A stretch of 64,000 nt of DNA from Desulfobacteraceae bacterium. Lineage in GTDB: Bacteria > Desulfobacterota > Desulfobacteria > Desulfobacterales > Desulfobacteraceae. The notes beneath the pieces are model-generated. The model did no database searches and was not told where the DNA came from. It saw nothing but the letters and a program-made list of their open reading frames with translations. The stretch lies in NCBI GenBank assembly GCA_016744295.1, contig JADGEQ010000012.1, positions 1 to 64,000 on the forward strand, read 5' to 3'. Positions 53,466-63,148 of the stretch are shown piece after piece (position 1 is the stretch's first letter; each line of letters begins with the position of its first letter). The position numbers and the translations under genes were made by a program.

Positions 53466-53790
53466 AAATTTACCTCCTGATTGTAATAAAGTTAACAAAA
53501 TCTTTCATGACCAAAAGATTATGTCAAGTTAAATTTAAATTTGATGAGTTTTGTTTCATACTTTTTTTTGCGATACCGATTAAAGATAAATTATCATAGT
53601 ACCCTAGCATAAGATTTTTGAATTAGTTCCATTTTACCACTCAATATTGAAATCTGAACTATAGGTAATACATATTTGAATCGATCTGTTTTGACAAGTA
53701 CCGAAGTCATAATTTAGCAAAAATTTGACAATATGGGTTAAAGATGTAACAAGATTGCTGATTTTAACCTTACAATTTTTGAGGAATTTA
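53466..53790. promoter_or_regulatory. Divergent promoter region, ABC operon and RpiR gene
   Basis: A 325-bp A+T-rich region between two divergent genes. The RpiR gene has a GAGGAATTTA ribosome site before ATG 53791. A TTGACA at 53691-53696 could be a -35 box for the regulator, but the -10 is not clear. Operator sites for the RpiR protein are expected here; I see no strong palindrome. Confidence 0.4.
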
Positions 53791-54657
53791 ATGAGCAAAA
53801 AGGGGACTTCTTTAAATAAAATTATCGATAAACACTATTCCGAGTTGACCTCCAAAGGAAAAATTCTGGCTGAATTTGTAATGTCCAACCCGGATAAGGC
53901 TGTTTTTATGACAACCCGAAAACTTGCCGCTGCTGTAGGCGCAAGTGAGGCAACAGTCATCCGATTTGTTAGACAATTGAAATATGAAAGCTATGCATTG
54001 TTTATACAGGCATTAAAAGAACTCATAGATACCGAACTTACCCTGATTGAAAGAAACAGGCTTACCAATCCTGTTGTCCGCAGTGAAGATGCGGAGCTTG
54101 AAAGGATTACCAATCAGGATATTGAAAATATCCGAGCAATGGCGAAAAGTATCGATCTAACAGAAGTAAAAAAAATCAGGAAGATACTTAAAGAATCAGA
54201 GGCCGTTTATATGATAGGTTCACGACTTTCCTATGCACCGACATTTTATATGGGCTGGACCCTGGCCAAATTAAGAAAAAATGTAAGGGTCTTTAAAGGA
54301 AGTGACAGAACCACCATTGACCAATTGGTATTTGCTTCGCCAAAAACGGCAGTTGTCCTTATTGCCACATCCAGATATCCCAATGAGATTATCAGAATGG
54401 GAAAACTTGCCCAGCGCCATAAATTGAAACTGATATTGATTACAGACAGTTCATCCTGCCCATTAATCCAATTCAGTAATCATGTTCTTATTGCACCTTT
54501 AAAAGCAATTCCGTTCCTCGGGAATCCAGCTTCCATGATCAGCCTGATCAATTACCTGGTTCATACCCTGGCGGCAGATATGGGGAAAGAGTTAAAAATT
54601 CACCAGGAAAAACTTGAACAGGCCTATCTTGAAAATGATATTTTATTTAGCTATTGA
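53791..54657 (+). CDS. RpiR-family transcriptional regulator (HTH + SIS)
   Basis: A 288-aa protein from ATG 53791; the frame is open to 53725 but the ribosome site decides the start. The N-terminal HTH_6 domain (LAAAVGASEATVIRFVRQLKY) is followed by a SIS sugar-phosphate-type ligand domain (AVYMIGSRLSYAPTFYMGWTLAKL ... AVVLIATSRYPNEIIRMGKLAQRHKLKLILITD). It is divergent from the betaine ABC operon and probably controls it. RpiR proteins usually sense phosphosugars, and the giant SIS protein of the same region may share the ligand type (inference). Confidence 0.93.
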   Translation: MSKKGTSLNKIIDKHYSELTSKGKILAEFVMSNPDKAVFMTTRKLAAAVGASEATVIRFVRQLKYESYALFIQALKELIDTELTLIERNRLTNPVVRSEDAELERITNQDIENIRAMAKSIDLTEVKKIRKILKESEAVYMIGSRLSYAPTFYMGWTLAKLRKNVRVFKGSDRTTIDQLVFASPKTAVVLIATSRYPNEIIRMGKLAQRHKLKLILITDSSSCPLIQFSNHVLIAPLKAIPFLGNPASMISLINYLVHTLAADMGKELKIHQEKLEQAYLENDILFSY

Positions 54658-55026
54658 TTTCTAATCGCTTATATTCATTTTTGTCTCCTGTTTTTTATTC
54701 ATCCGCAGTTTAAGATAACCCGGCTATTTTATGGCAATCGGATAAAATTTTAAATTTTACCCGATTGCTTTTTTTCTGTTTTCCCTATATGGAACTACTT
54801 AACTTTTTCTCTCACTGCGATCCATAGTAATGGAAAGAGCGGAGCTATTTTTTTATCTCCTTTTAAAAATCAAGGGGGGGACTCTTTACGGGTTGAAAAG
54901 GTTGCTGTTGATTTTAATCATAGTATTTTTAGGCAGGCTGCCCTAGAGACTTTTTCCGGGTCGGGCAATGTGTGTGTCCGTCGCCTCTGCCGGACAATAA
55001 TTCTGTCTCGTTTCAAAGGGATTCCT
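54658..55026. other. 369-bp intergenic region
   Basis: Holds the terminator at 54734-54775 and then about 250 bp without a credible gene; a short GTCCG...CGGAC stem lies near 54977-54996. The frame 54970-55026 is only an upstream extension of the next gene. Confidence 0.55.
54734..54775 (+). terminator. Rho-independent terminator after the RpiR gene
   Basis: GCAATCGG (54734-54741) pairs with CCGATTGC (54761-54768), with an A/T-rich inner stem, followed by seven T. Classic terminator shape. Confidence 0.9.
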
Positions 55027-55575
55027 ATGAATTTATTGCTTAACAAAAGATGTTCAAAACGCTTCTTTTTTGTATCTGTGCTGATGATTGCCCTCTCAGT
55101 ACTAATCGCATATCCGTTTCTTCCTCAGCAGATCGTATCGGATTCGTTCAATTTAATGGGAAGCGGTTCAAATTCACCAAAGCTGACATTATTGATCGTT
55201 CAATTGGTCTTTCTATCCGTCTACACCCTGATTGGATATGGGGCTGCTGACTTTTTTATCAGGGTTGCACCGAGTAGCATAAATATCCCGAATAAGGAAT
55301 ACTGGCTTCACCCATCAAGGATAAAAACCACGATTAGTAAGACTTCAGCAATAGGTTACTGGATATTATTTTTTACCAATATTTTAATATGGATAATCTT
55401 AATTCGAATATACATCGAACAGATAGCCAGGGCTGAAATCTCAACAGCCTTTTTTCCGATTCTGATCATCCTTTATCTATTAATATTAACCGTGTTTTTA
55501 ATAAGGACAAATAAAGCGTTCAAAAAGAAACTATCAACATCAGAAATTGGGTGCAGAAATCAAAAAACAGAATAA
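55027..55575 (+). CDS. Four-segment membrane protein, function unknown
   Basis: A 182-aa protein from ATG 55027 (AAAGGGATTCCT upstream). Four hydrophobic segments at about 14-34 (FFVSVLMIALSVLIAYPFL), 56-82, 109-131 (YWILFFTNILIWIILIRIYI) and 141-160. A basic tail follows (NKAFKKKLS). No family recognised. It precedes the autotransporter gene by 59 bp on the same strand and may be co-transcribed with it. Confidence 0.7.
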   Translation: MNLLLNKRCSKRFFFVSVLMIALSVLIAYPFLPQQIVSDSFNLMGSGSNSPKLTLLIVQLVFLSVYTLIGYGAADFFIRVAPSSINIPNKEYWLHPSRIKTTISKTSAIGYWILFFTNILIWIILIRIYIEQIARAEISTAFFPILIILYLLILTVFLIRTNKAFKKKLSTSEIGCRNQKTE

Positions 55576-55634
55576 GTGCTAAAATAAGTAACCGTGGTTT
55601 TAACCTGTTAAAATTCAATTGAAAGGAGATCGTC

Positions 55635-58412
55635 TTGAATCAGAAATATTCGCATTGGGTATGTATAGGTCATCTGTGTTGTCTTGTACTCATTGCATTT
55701 TTAGGAATGACCCGTCCTAGTGCCGCAGATACCATCGTTACGACAACCGTTGGACAGCAGTCCCTGGGTGCTAACGATAAGATCACCATTAAAAACGGGG
55801 GGAAAGTCAGCTCTGCAAGTATCAATCCTGCTGTAGAGGGGGACCCTGGAAACGGTAATACCATTGTTGTGGAAAGCGGGGGGCAAATAGAGACAACAAA
55901 TCCTGGTAGTTCTGCAATCATTTTTTACGGTACCGGGACAGATGCCAATGTTACAGGGCTTGCCGGGGGCGGTCCGCTGGCCGGAGGTGCCTCAAATATT
56001 ATACAGGTGGACAGCGGGGCAAGTATTTCAAGTAATACCAACCATGGGGCGATACGGGTTACTTCAAATAACAAGGTGACTGTGTCAGGCAGGATCAGTA
56101 CCCAGGTGGGAGATAGCATTGTACTTAACGGTGGCAATAATGAGATCTGTGTTTCTGGATCTTTGTCTAGCGTATTGGGTAATTCCGACGGGATCTGGAT
56201 CAGTAACAATCGCAATAACAATCTGATTCAATTTTCAGGGGATATCACAACCAAGGGCCTTGATTCCGATGGTATTGATACGAGTGCTGCTTTGAAAAAC
56301 ACAATTTTTGCATCCGGTTTGATAAAGACAAGCGGAGATAAAAGTGATGCCTTTGAAATTGGAAGTGAAGACCAGTTAATTCTAACCGGAACAGTCTCCA
56401 CCACAGGGGATACCGCGCACGGGCTGTATCTTTTTGAGGGAAAGAATATCGCCCATATTTCCGGCAATGTCTCTGCCTCAGGCACAGGATCCTATGCCGT
56501 TAAATCCGGCCGAAACAACGCCGGGTCAGGAGAAAATAATCTGTTTCATATTTTAGGAGGCGCCTCTCTGACCGGCGGTATCCATAATGATGATGCCAAC
56601 GATAATGCAACTTCATTTCTGACCTTTGGTTATGCAAAGGGCATAAGTGGTCGAGCCGATCTTACCGGCCAGGATGATGATTTTGACATCACCATTGAAG
56701 CTAGTATCACCTCAGATTCATCCGGAAACTGGGATGGGTATTTTACTGGGGGGGCCACAACCCTTGAAGGCGATGTGAACACATTCAGGCATATTTATGT
56801 CGGGGGGGATTCTTTTCAGAATACAACCCTGTTCGGCGGTGCCTTTACCGAGACAAATATTGTGAATGTCAGCGGGGCAAAGGCAACCTTGAACATTGAA
56901 AAAAACATAACCGCCTCTGGAAATGTGACCGTGGGAAAGGGAAGCACACTTGGGTTCACAGTGACGGATTCAACCCATGCCGCAATGAATGTTGCGGGCA
57001 ACCTGACCATTGAAACCGGAGCAGACATCAAGCCGGTAGGCCGGGTGACTGTTGACCGGGAAAACCTTCCTCTGATAACCTATGGCGGCAGTCTTATGGT
57101 TGGTAATGTAGATATGACCCCAGGTGATTTTATTTTTGATGGAGAATTTGATTCTTCTGATACGGCCATCCTAGATAGAAGTCTACGACATTCAGCCTCC
57201 GACAACACCATTTACATGGATATTTTTGTCCAAAGTTTTAACTCCAAATCACAAATTCAGACCACCCATGGCCTTACCCGGATGCTGGACATCATAAACC
57301 GGTCCGGTGCAAGTGGTGATATGGATACCCTGATTGCCGATCTGCAGTCCATTGGTACGGATGCAGAACTTCAGCAGGCCTATACAGAACTTAGTCCGGT
57401 CCAAATGACGGCCACCCCAGCGGCTGTTATCTCTTCTGTTCAGTCCCTTGGCGATGTAATTACCGGGCACATGGGAAAGGTCAGTTCCGGTGTTAATGCC
57501 GTGAGGACCACTTCTGCAAGCGTTAGTTTGGATAATCCCAATGTGTTGATGAATCTTGACCCCACCCTTGTTCTTGAAGAGAGAAAATGGACCCCCTTTG
57601 TTGAATTTATAGCGAATAAGGGCAACCAGGACAATAAAGACGGAATATCCGGCTATGAACTTAAAAATACCGGTGTTATCATCGGAACGGACTATCTTGT
57701 CAGTAAAACATTGCTGGCTGGTTTGAGCGGATCCTATATGAATCCCTCAGTAGATTCCAATGACAGCCTGGCATCCACGGATATGGATACCTGGCAGGCC
57801 AGTGTTTTTGGCCGTTTCTTCACCCGGGATATACATATGGATGCCCATGCCGGGGCGGGCTATTCAAAGATTGATTCTCTGCGCCAAATCAATTTCACCG
57901 GCACCCAGGCTGTGAGTGATCACGATGCCACCTATTTTACCCTGGGCCTGGGCGGTGGGTATAATTGGCGATTGGGTCTGAAAACGGAGTTAGAACCTTT
58001 TTTTGAACTGGATTATGTGAATTTGAGTGAAGACGGTTACCAGGAGACCGGTGCGGGAACGGCAAATCTGAATGTCGCTAAAAATAGAAATGAAAGTATC
58101 CGCTCCGGTCTGGGATTGAAGATATCCAGACAATTTGATTTTAAAAATAGCATGGCGCTTAAACCCAGTGTTTCATATAAATGGCAGCATGAGTTCAAGG
58201 ATGATGCCATTTCAAGTTCAGCCTCTTTTGTGGGGGCAGGATCCCCGTTTTCTACCCTGGGATTGAAGCCTGATGCTGATCATCATATTCTAGGGGCCGG
58301 GATTAAGGCCTTCATGACCCAGCGCCTAAATATTTACCTGGATTATGAGTTTGATAAGTCCAGTTCCTATCAGTCACACAATGGACGCCTGGGTGTTGAA
58401 GTCAAGTTCTGA
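55635..58412 (+). CDS. Autotransporter (type V secretion) adhesin-like protein
   Basis: A 925-aa outer-membrane protein from TTG 55635 with a good AAAGGAGAT site. A signal peptide lies at about residues 8-32 (LCCLVLIAFLGMTRPSAA). The passenger (about 33-600) is rich in Gly, Asn, Ser and Thr with repeated short strands (for example KVTVSGRISTQVGDSIVLNGG), the pattern of a beta-helix. The C-terminal 280 residues form the autotransporter barrel and end in the aromatic Phe of LGVEVKF, as required for BAM insertion. No protease motif is visible in the passenger. The next gene starts 10 bp downstream and encodes a lipoprotein metalloprotease. Confidence 0.9.
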   Translation: MNQKYSHWVCIGHLCCLVLIAFLGMTRPSAADTIVTTTVGQQSLGANDKITIKNGGKVSSASINPAVEGDPGNGNTIVVESGGQIETTNPGSSAIIFYGTGTDANVTGLAGGGPLAGGASNIIQVDSGASISSNTNHGAIRVTSNNKVTVSGRISTQVGDSIVLNGGNNEICVSGSLSSVLGNSDGIWISNNRNNNLIQFSGDITTKGLDSDGIDTSAALKNTIFASGLIKTSGDKSDAFEIGSEDQLILTGTVSTTGDTAHGLYLFEGKNIAHISGNVSASGTGSYAVKSGRNNAGSGENNLFHILGGASLTGGIHNDDANDNATSFLTFGYAKGISGRADLTGQDDDFDITIEASITSDSSGNWDGYFTGGATTLEGDVNTFRHIYVGGDSFQNTTLFGGAFTETNIVNVSGAKATLNIEKNITASGNVTVGKGSTLGFTVTDSTHAAMNVAGNLTIETGADIKPVGRVTVDRENLPLITYGGSLMVGNVDMTPGDFIFDGEFDSSDTAILDRSLRHSASDNTIYMDIFVQSFNSKSQIQTTHGLTRMLDIINRSGASGDMDTLIADLQSIGTDAELQQAYTELSPVQMTATPAAVISSVQSLGDVITGHMGKVSSGVNAVRTTSASVSLDNPNVLMNLDPTLVLEERKWTPFVEFIANKGNQDNKDGISGYELKNTGVIIGTDYLVSKTLLAGLSGSYMNPSVDSNDSLASTDMDTWQASVFGRFFTRDIHMDAHAGAGYSKIDSLRQINFTGTQAVSDHDATYFTLGLGGGYNWRLGLKTELEPFFELDYVNLSEDGYQETGAGTANLNVAKNRNESIRSGLGLKISRQFDFKNSMALKPSVSYKWQHEFKDDAISSSASFVGAGSPFSTLGLKPDADHHILGAGIKAFMTQRLNIYLDYEFDKSSSYQSHNGRLGVEVKF

Positions 58413-58422
58413 TAAACCAGGC

Positions 58423-59265
58423 ATGTGCCTAAAAGCAGCCCTGGAATTGTTTATCCTTGGGCTGCTTTTTTCCTGTCAAAGCCTTCCTTCTGAACTGAAT
58501 ATTGTGCATCAGAACAGCTTGGAGTGCCATTCTCAGCTGCCTTACCTGGAGACAAAAAAACTGATGGAACAATTGGCAACTCTCCAGGCCCGGCTGTATG
58601 ACCTTCTGGAGATCAGTCCGCCACAACATCTCCCGTTTAAAATTCATATTTTTGATGACAAAAAGACCTATATGGATATTGCTGCAAACTTTGGCGTACC
58701 GGGTAAATATGCCGATGGCTTTTGTGATACAGACCGGCTCGAACTCTATGCCTGGCTCAAGCCTTCCATTACCGGTTACAAAAATATTTCCACCCTTTTT
58801 CATGAATTTACCCACCTGGTATTGAGCGAGAAAATAATCTATCCGGAGAACCCTAGGCCGGGGAAACGATTGCCCTTCTGGGTTACAGAAGGGTTGGCAA
58901 CCTATGTCGAGACTGCCTTTTTTGAAGATTCAGGGCTTGTTTTCAGGCCCGAGAAATCCCAACGATTCAAACAACTTCTGGCCTGTCTCCCAATGGATGA
59001 TGGCTGGACCAGGGAGATCATAAACCGTGATTATGCCCATGGGGTTTCTTTGGATGACTATGCCAAAGCCTGGGGTATAACCACTTATATTTTTTCATCC
59101 CCTCTGTTGCAGGCCGGGATGGTACACTACATGCAAACTTTTCCTGAACAGCCGGATCAGTTACCGTTCAAGGATTTTGAAGATTTTTTTTTGGAACAGC
59201 ATACGGACCTTATGATTTGGGAAGAGGCGGTTCTATCTTACCTTCAATACCTGAAGTCCATATAA
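58423..59265 (+). CDS. Lipoprotein-like HExxH metalloprotease
   Basis: A 280-aa protein from ATG 58423; the frame stays open to 58345 inside the autotransporter gene, but the ATG gives a clean signal. A hydrophobic leader ends in a lipobox-like LLFSC, so it is probably a lipoprotein. The zinc motif HEFTH (FHEFTHLVLSEK) followed by EGLATYVE, with a third-ligand Glu, fits gluzincin-type (Peptidase MA-like) metalloproteases. It is 10 bp from the autotransporter stop, so the two are probably one operon. Cleavage of the autotransporter passenger is a plausible job (inference). Confidence 0.75.
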   Translation: MCLKAALELFILGLLFSCQSLPSELNIVHQNSLECHSQLPYLETKKLMEQLATLQARLYDLLEISPPQHLPFKIHIFDDKKTYMDIAANFGVPGKYADGFCDTDRLELYAWLKPSITGYKNISTLFHEFTHLVLSEKIIYPENPRPGKRLPFWVTEGLATYVETAFFEDSGLVFRPEKSQRFKQLLACLPMDDGWTREIINRDYAHGVSLDDYAKAWGITTYIFSSPLLQAGMVHYMQTFPEQPDQLPFKDFEDFFLEQHTDLMIWEEAVLSYLQYLKSI

Positions 59266-59455
59266 AAAATCGGCCAGGCAACGGCTTTGGCCGTTTTAAT
59301 TGCTTTTTAATAATGGCTCAAGACCTATGATCACTTGAAGGAAAGACAGATAAACGACCCCTAACTTTAAAATGCACATAAACGCTTCCAGGGGAGATTT
59401 ACTCGCTGAACGAGGCGTTAAACATTTATACGATTACAACATAGAACGGGGAGGA

Positions 59456-59986
59456 TCAGATAAGTTCTTTTAATGCTTTTAGCTGAATCCTCCCTTCGGT
59501 TGGTGTTAAATTTTGCCAAAGCCAATTGTGAAAATCAATCAAATCTTTGGCCTTGAAATTCGGACGATCCGCAGTCGTATGACAATCCTTGACAATCGTC
59601 ATATTAAAATCTTTGACCAATGCTGTCTGCACGGTTGAGTTAACACAACAATCCGTTGCGCAGCCTGTAATGTACAAGTTGTTTATGTTGTTGGCGTTAA
59701 GCGTTTTTTCCAGATCGGTTCTGTAAAAAGAATCATTTGCCGTTTTTTCGATATAGATGTCATTTTCAGCCTGATGAATGGTCGGTAAAATTTTCCAATC
59801 GGATGTTCCATGAAGTAGAAAATTTTCCTTGGTTCCGTCGTGCTGGATAAATATAATTTTGTTGCCCTGTTTTCTAAAATAATCTAACAGGATATTTATC
59901 CGTTGAACAACACCATCGGCATCAAATCTTGGTGTTTTGGATGAAAACGATCCAACCTGCATATCAATTACCAACAATGCTTTCAT
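59456..59986 (-). CDS. Isochorismatase-family cysteine hydrolase
   Basis: A 176-aa protein of the isochorismatase/nicotinamidase fold. The catalytic triad is visible: Asp8 (LLVIDMQVGSF), Lys in the KTANDSF segment, and Cys in ITGCATDCCVNSTV. The substrate could be nicotinamide, an N-carbamoyl compound or another amide. Start ATG 59986 has GCGAAGGAA upstream. It is the last of four minus-strand genes with LysE exporter, SDR and amidase genes. Confidence 0.88.
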   Translation of the reverse strand: MKALLVIDMQVGSFSSKTPRFDADGVVQRINILLDYFRKQGNKIIFIQHDGTKENFLLHGTSDWKILPTIHQAENDIYIEKTANDSFYRTDLEKTLNANNINNLYITGCATDCCVNSTVQTALVKDFNMTIVKDCHTTADRPNFKAKDLIDFHNWLWQNLTPTEGRIQLKALKELI

Positions 59987-60074
59987 TATTTTCCTTCGCT
60001 TTTAGTATAAAAAATGGGGGCTCATTTTCAGCCCCTGCCTTTTGCAGCGGCTCAATTAGCCTTGTTATACAAAA

Positions 60075-60716
60075 TTATATCCGGTCACTGGTCGCTAATT
60101 TTATGCCCAACCCCACAAACAATGCACCAAGCCCACGATCCATCCAGCGTGATAGGCAAACATTGTTACTGAGATAACCTGTTAGCTTGCTGCCAACAAT
60201 GACCAAAGGTGGTTCAATGAGTGCGGCTACACCGATTATAAGAAAACCATGAAGAAATAACTGTGCACTGGCAGGTCCTATTCCGGCTTCTACAAATTGC
60301 GGAAGAAAGGCCAAGAAGAAAATCGCTACTTTTGGATTCAATACGGCAACAAGCACACCCTGTTGAAAAATTTTCATCAAGCCTTTTGGTGAAATATTAG
60401 CGTTGACCGCATAGGCGGTACCTTTCGCGCATAGCGCCTGTAGACCAAGCCAGATCAGATAAATACTGCCAACCCACTTAACAACAGAAAATGCGGTGGC
60501 GGAAGTGGCCAGAATAGCAGACAAACCCAATGCTGCAAAAATAACATGAACAAATGCACCTGCCCAAATGCCAAACATTGCTGAAAAGCCAGCCCGCACA
60601 CCTCTTTTAGCCGTTTGAGCGAGGATAAAGGCCATGTCCGGCCCGGGGGACAGGTTTAACAAAACAGCAGCGGTAAAAAAGGTGGCCCAATGGGCAAGGG
60701 AATAATCAAACACCAT
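60075..60716 (-). CDS. LysE/RhtB-family amino-acid exporter
   Basis: A 213-aa inner-membrane protein from ATG 60716 (GATGGAGGAACC upstream); the frame is open to 60737. The family signature LSPGPDMAFILAQTAKRGVRAGFSAMFGIWAG is present, with about six membrane segments. It exports amino acids or related small molecules. It overlaps the upstream SDR stop by 11 bp, so translation is coupled. Confidence 0.92.
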   Translation of the reverse strand: MVFDYSLAHWATFFTAAVLLNLSPGPDMAFILAQTAKRGVRAGFSAMFGIWAGAFVHVIFAALGLSAILATSATAFSVVKWVGSIYLIWLGLQALCAKGTAYAVNANISPKGLMKIFQQGVLVAVLNPKVAIFFLAFLPQFVEAGIGPASAQLFLHGFLIIGVAALIEPPLVIVGSKLTGYLSNNVCLSRWMDRGLGALFVGLGIKLATSDRI

Positions 60717-61464
60717 GGCTGGTTCCTCCATCAACAATCAAATTTATTCCGGTAACATAACTTGCCCGTTCAGAGCATAAAAAAGCCACGGTATCGCCAA
60801 ATTCTTTTGGTTCTCCAAACCTTTGGAGCGGGATTGTTTGTTCAACTATTTTCCGTTCCTGGGGAGAAAAATAATCGTCATTTTGAGGAGAATCGATTAA
60901 TCCCGGAGATACACAATTAACTAGAATATTGTCCCCAGCCAATTCCCGTGACAGTGTTTTTGAAAAACTAATGACCCCGGATTTCAAAACATTTGAAACA
61001 ATTAAATCTTCACCGGGTTCTGTACCGGAGAGGGCTGAAATATTTATGATTCTCCCCCATTTTTGTTTTTTCATTAAAGGCGTCACCTGGGTGGTGCAAT
61101 AAACGGCACCCAGTAAATTGACTTCAAATGCTTGCTGCCAATCATCCTGGCACAATGAACCAAGTTGACCACGTGTGGCTTGTCCAACATTGTTCACAAG
61201 AATGTGGATCGTCTTCCAATCATCAACAACTTGATTGACAAATGCGGTTACACTTTCTTGTTGTGTCATATCTCCGACAAAGGTCAGCACCTTTGCGTTG
61301 GTTTCGTTTCTAATCTCCCTTGCCGTTTCATCAAGAACATCCTTTCGTCGTCCGGAAATAGCAACCCTAGCACCTTCTCTTGCAAGACTGAATGCAATTG
61401 CCTTCCCTAAACCTGCACTCCCCCCAGTAACAAGCGCAATTTTATCTTTTATATCAAGATTCAT
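60706..61464 (-). CDS. Short-chain dehydrogenase/reductase lacking the catalytic Tyr
   Basis: A 252-aa SDR. NAD(P) motif VTGGSAGLGKAIAFSLA, NNVG after beta-4, and the C-terminal VTGINLIVDGG are standard. Where the YxxxK motif is expected, the text reads SNVLK (LIVSNVLKSGVISFSKTLS), so the Lys is kept but the Tyr is Ser. A subgroup of SDRs with SNxx(R/K) at this site exists and its activity is often unclear. Start ATG 61464 has TGGAGAAAAA upstream. Confidence 0.88.
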   Translation of the reverse strand: MNLDIKDKIALVTGGSAGLGKAIAFSLAREGARVAISGRRKDVLDETAREIRNETNAKVLTFVGDMTQQESVTAFVNQVVDDWKTIHILVNNVGQATRGQLGSLCQDDWQQAFEVNLLGAVYCTTQVTPLMKKQKWGRIINISALSGTEPGEDLIVSNVLKSGVISFSKTLSRELAGDNILVNCVSPGLIDSPQNDDYFSPQERKIVEQTIPLQRFGEPKEFGDTVAFLCSERASYVTGINLIVDGGTSHGV

Positions 61465-61601
61465 TTTTTCTCCATTCCAACACTGGACAGAAATTTTCCT
61501 TATTTATATATAATCTAGCCAAAAGCGTTTTACCACCGAAGGTTCTTTTCATGGGCCGTATCTTTTTGCATTGGCTGAATCCGTTTTTTTATAATTTTTT
61601 G

Positions 61602-62843
61602 TTAAAAACATTTTGAATATAGTTGATTACAAAAATTTATAAGCATCATATCCTGCCCATAACCTGCGACAAAAGAAAGCCCGATGGGAACGCCATTCGC
61701 TTCTGCTACAGGAATTGTAATTTGCGGTGCACGGGATAAGCTTGAAATCGCATTCACTCCCATTGCTCTTGGAATATAATCCCCTGCTAAAAAGTCAGGG
61801 GTAAGTTCATCCAATCGCGGTGCTAAATCTACAGTTGTCGGGAAACAGAGTATTTTCCCTTCACAAAGAAAATTGTTAATTTTGTTTTGAAATGCTTTTT
61901 TTGCAGAGAGACTGGTTTGAATATCTTTTCGATTAGCAGATTTGGCATAAGATCGAAGATTATATTCTACTCCGGGACTGAGTTTTGGTTTCTCATTTTT
62001 TATCCACGCGCCAAAGGTGTTCCATATCTCGGTTGACAGCAAGAAGCCTAATTGTTCAAAAAGCCAATTACAATTAATATGCGGATCTGTAATCTCCGCA
62101 AGACGTATTGTCTGCACCTTAGAAAATGCTGATATTTTGTTCAGACCTGGTGTTATTTTATCAAGAATTTGCCTGTCAGACATTTGAAATACATCATCAA
62201 TAAAGCAGACTGACAAAAAATCATTGCTCCCCTTATCGTTCTCTGCAAGCAAAACCTGCATCACCTTTTCTAAATTTTCTCCTGTTTGCGCAATGATCCC
62301 GACCGTATCAAACGATGGGGCCAGGGCTAATACCCCGGCAACAGAAATAGCCCCATATGAAGGCCGATATCCCCAAACGCCACAATTACTGGCCGGAACT
62401 CTAACGGAACCACCCGTATCTGTACCAATTGCAAAATCTACTAGTTCACTGGCTACTGCCGACGCTGAGCCGCTTGAAGATCCGCCCGGCACTCTATCGG
62501 GTGCCTTTGGGTTCAAAGGTGTACCATAGAATGAATTAACGCCAATCAGGCTATAAGCCAATTCATCTGATTTTGTTTTTCCCTGGAAATTTGCGCCTGA
62601 ATTCAGCAGCTGCTCTAAACAAATAGCATTTACAACTGGTTTGGAGTGAGTGTTGATCCACCCAGGGCTCCCATAACCCGTAATTTCATTGGCCACATCA
62701 ATATTATCTTTTATTGCAAATGATAATCCGCTTAATTTGCCTGTACAGGAAGGAATGATTTTATTTTTATTGATAAATGGATCGGACATATTTGGGGTAT
62801 CAAATTGATTCATTTTTAATGAATTATCTGTAAATTTATTCAA
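61602..62843 (-). CDS. Amidase-signature family hydrolase
   Basis: A 413-aa enzyme of the amidase signature family with the Ser-cisSer-Lys triad: Lys in SFAIKDNIDVA, GGSSSGSASAVA, and GTDTGGSVRVPAS. C-terminal GVPIGLSFVAGYGQD is typical. It is a little short for the family (often 450 or more). The start may be TTG 62843 or ATG 62813 (MNQFD). It is related to AtzE/GatA-type enzymes; together with an isochorismatase-fold hydrolase it suggests degradation of an amide or ureide. Confidence 0.88.
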   Translation of the reverse strand: MNKFTDNSLKMNQFDTPNMSDPFINKNKIIPSCTGKLSGLSFAIKDNIDVANEITGYGSPGWINTHSKPVVNAICLEQLLNSGANFQGKTKSDELAYSLIGVNSFYGTPLNPKAPDRVPGGSSSGSASAVASELVDFAIGTDTGGSVRVPASNCGVWGYRPSYGAISVAGVLALAPSFDTVGIIAQTGENLEKVMQVLLAENDKGSNDFLSVCFIDDVFQMSDRQILDKITPGLNKISAFSKVQTIRLAEITDPHINCNWLFEQLGFLLSTEIWNTFGAWIKNEKPKLSPGVEYNLRSYAKSANRKDIQTSLSAKKAFQNKINNFLCEGKILCFPTTVDLAPRLDELTPDFLAGDYIPRAMGVNAISSLSRAPQITIPVAEANGVPIGLSFVAGYGQDMMLINFCNQLYSKCF

Positions 62844-63146
62844 AGTAAACCCTTTTATGAGAAATCAATCCTTATCAGATCTCACAACAGGATCTGATAA
62901 GGAATCTTTTACAACATTATCCAAAGGAAGAGATGAACCTCAAATCCAGCCAATAAGCCCACACTCCGTTGCCTGAGCCACCAAATCCAGAAATCAGAAA
63001 TCAAGAAAACACAGATTGAGTTTCGTGGGGCAGGAGGATACCAATACCGCCCATCACACAGACGGGGCTCCTAAATATAAAATTGGGCTTATTCCTTGAA
63101 TTTGCAGAAGGCCTCCCGGCTATTTAAACCGGAAGGCCGTCTGTTT
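62844..63146. other. 303-bp intergenic region with hairpin
   Basis: Between the amidase start and the end of the chemoreceptor gene. Only a hairpin at 63105-63143 is notable; no open frame is credible. Confidence 0.6.
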
Positions 63147-63148
63147 TT
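63105..63148. terminator. Terminator-like hairpin after the second chemoreceptor
   Basis: CAGAAGGCCTCCCGG (63105-63119) pairs with CCGGAAGGCCGTCTG (63129-63143) with two mismatches. The T-run lies on the plus-strand side (63144-63148). It is placed 4 bp after the minus-strand chemoreceptor stop, so it probably ends that gene. Confidence 0.6.

Noticed and set aside
53691..53720. Complete sigma-70 promoter for the RpiR gene
   Set aside because: TTGACA is present, but no -10 box lies at a proper spacing.
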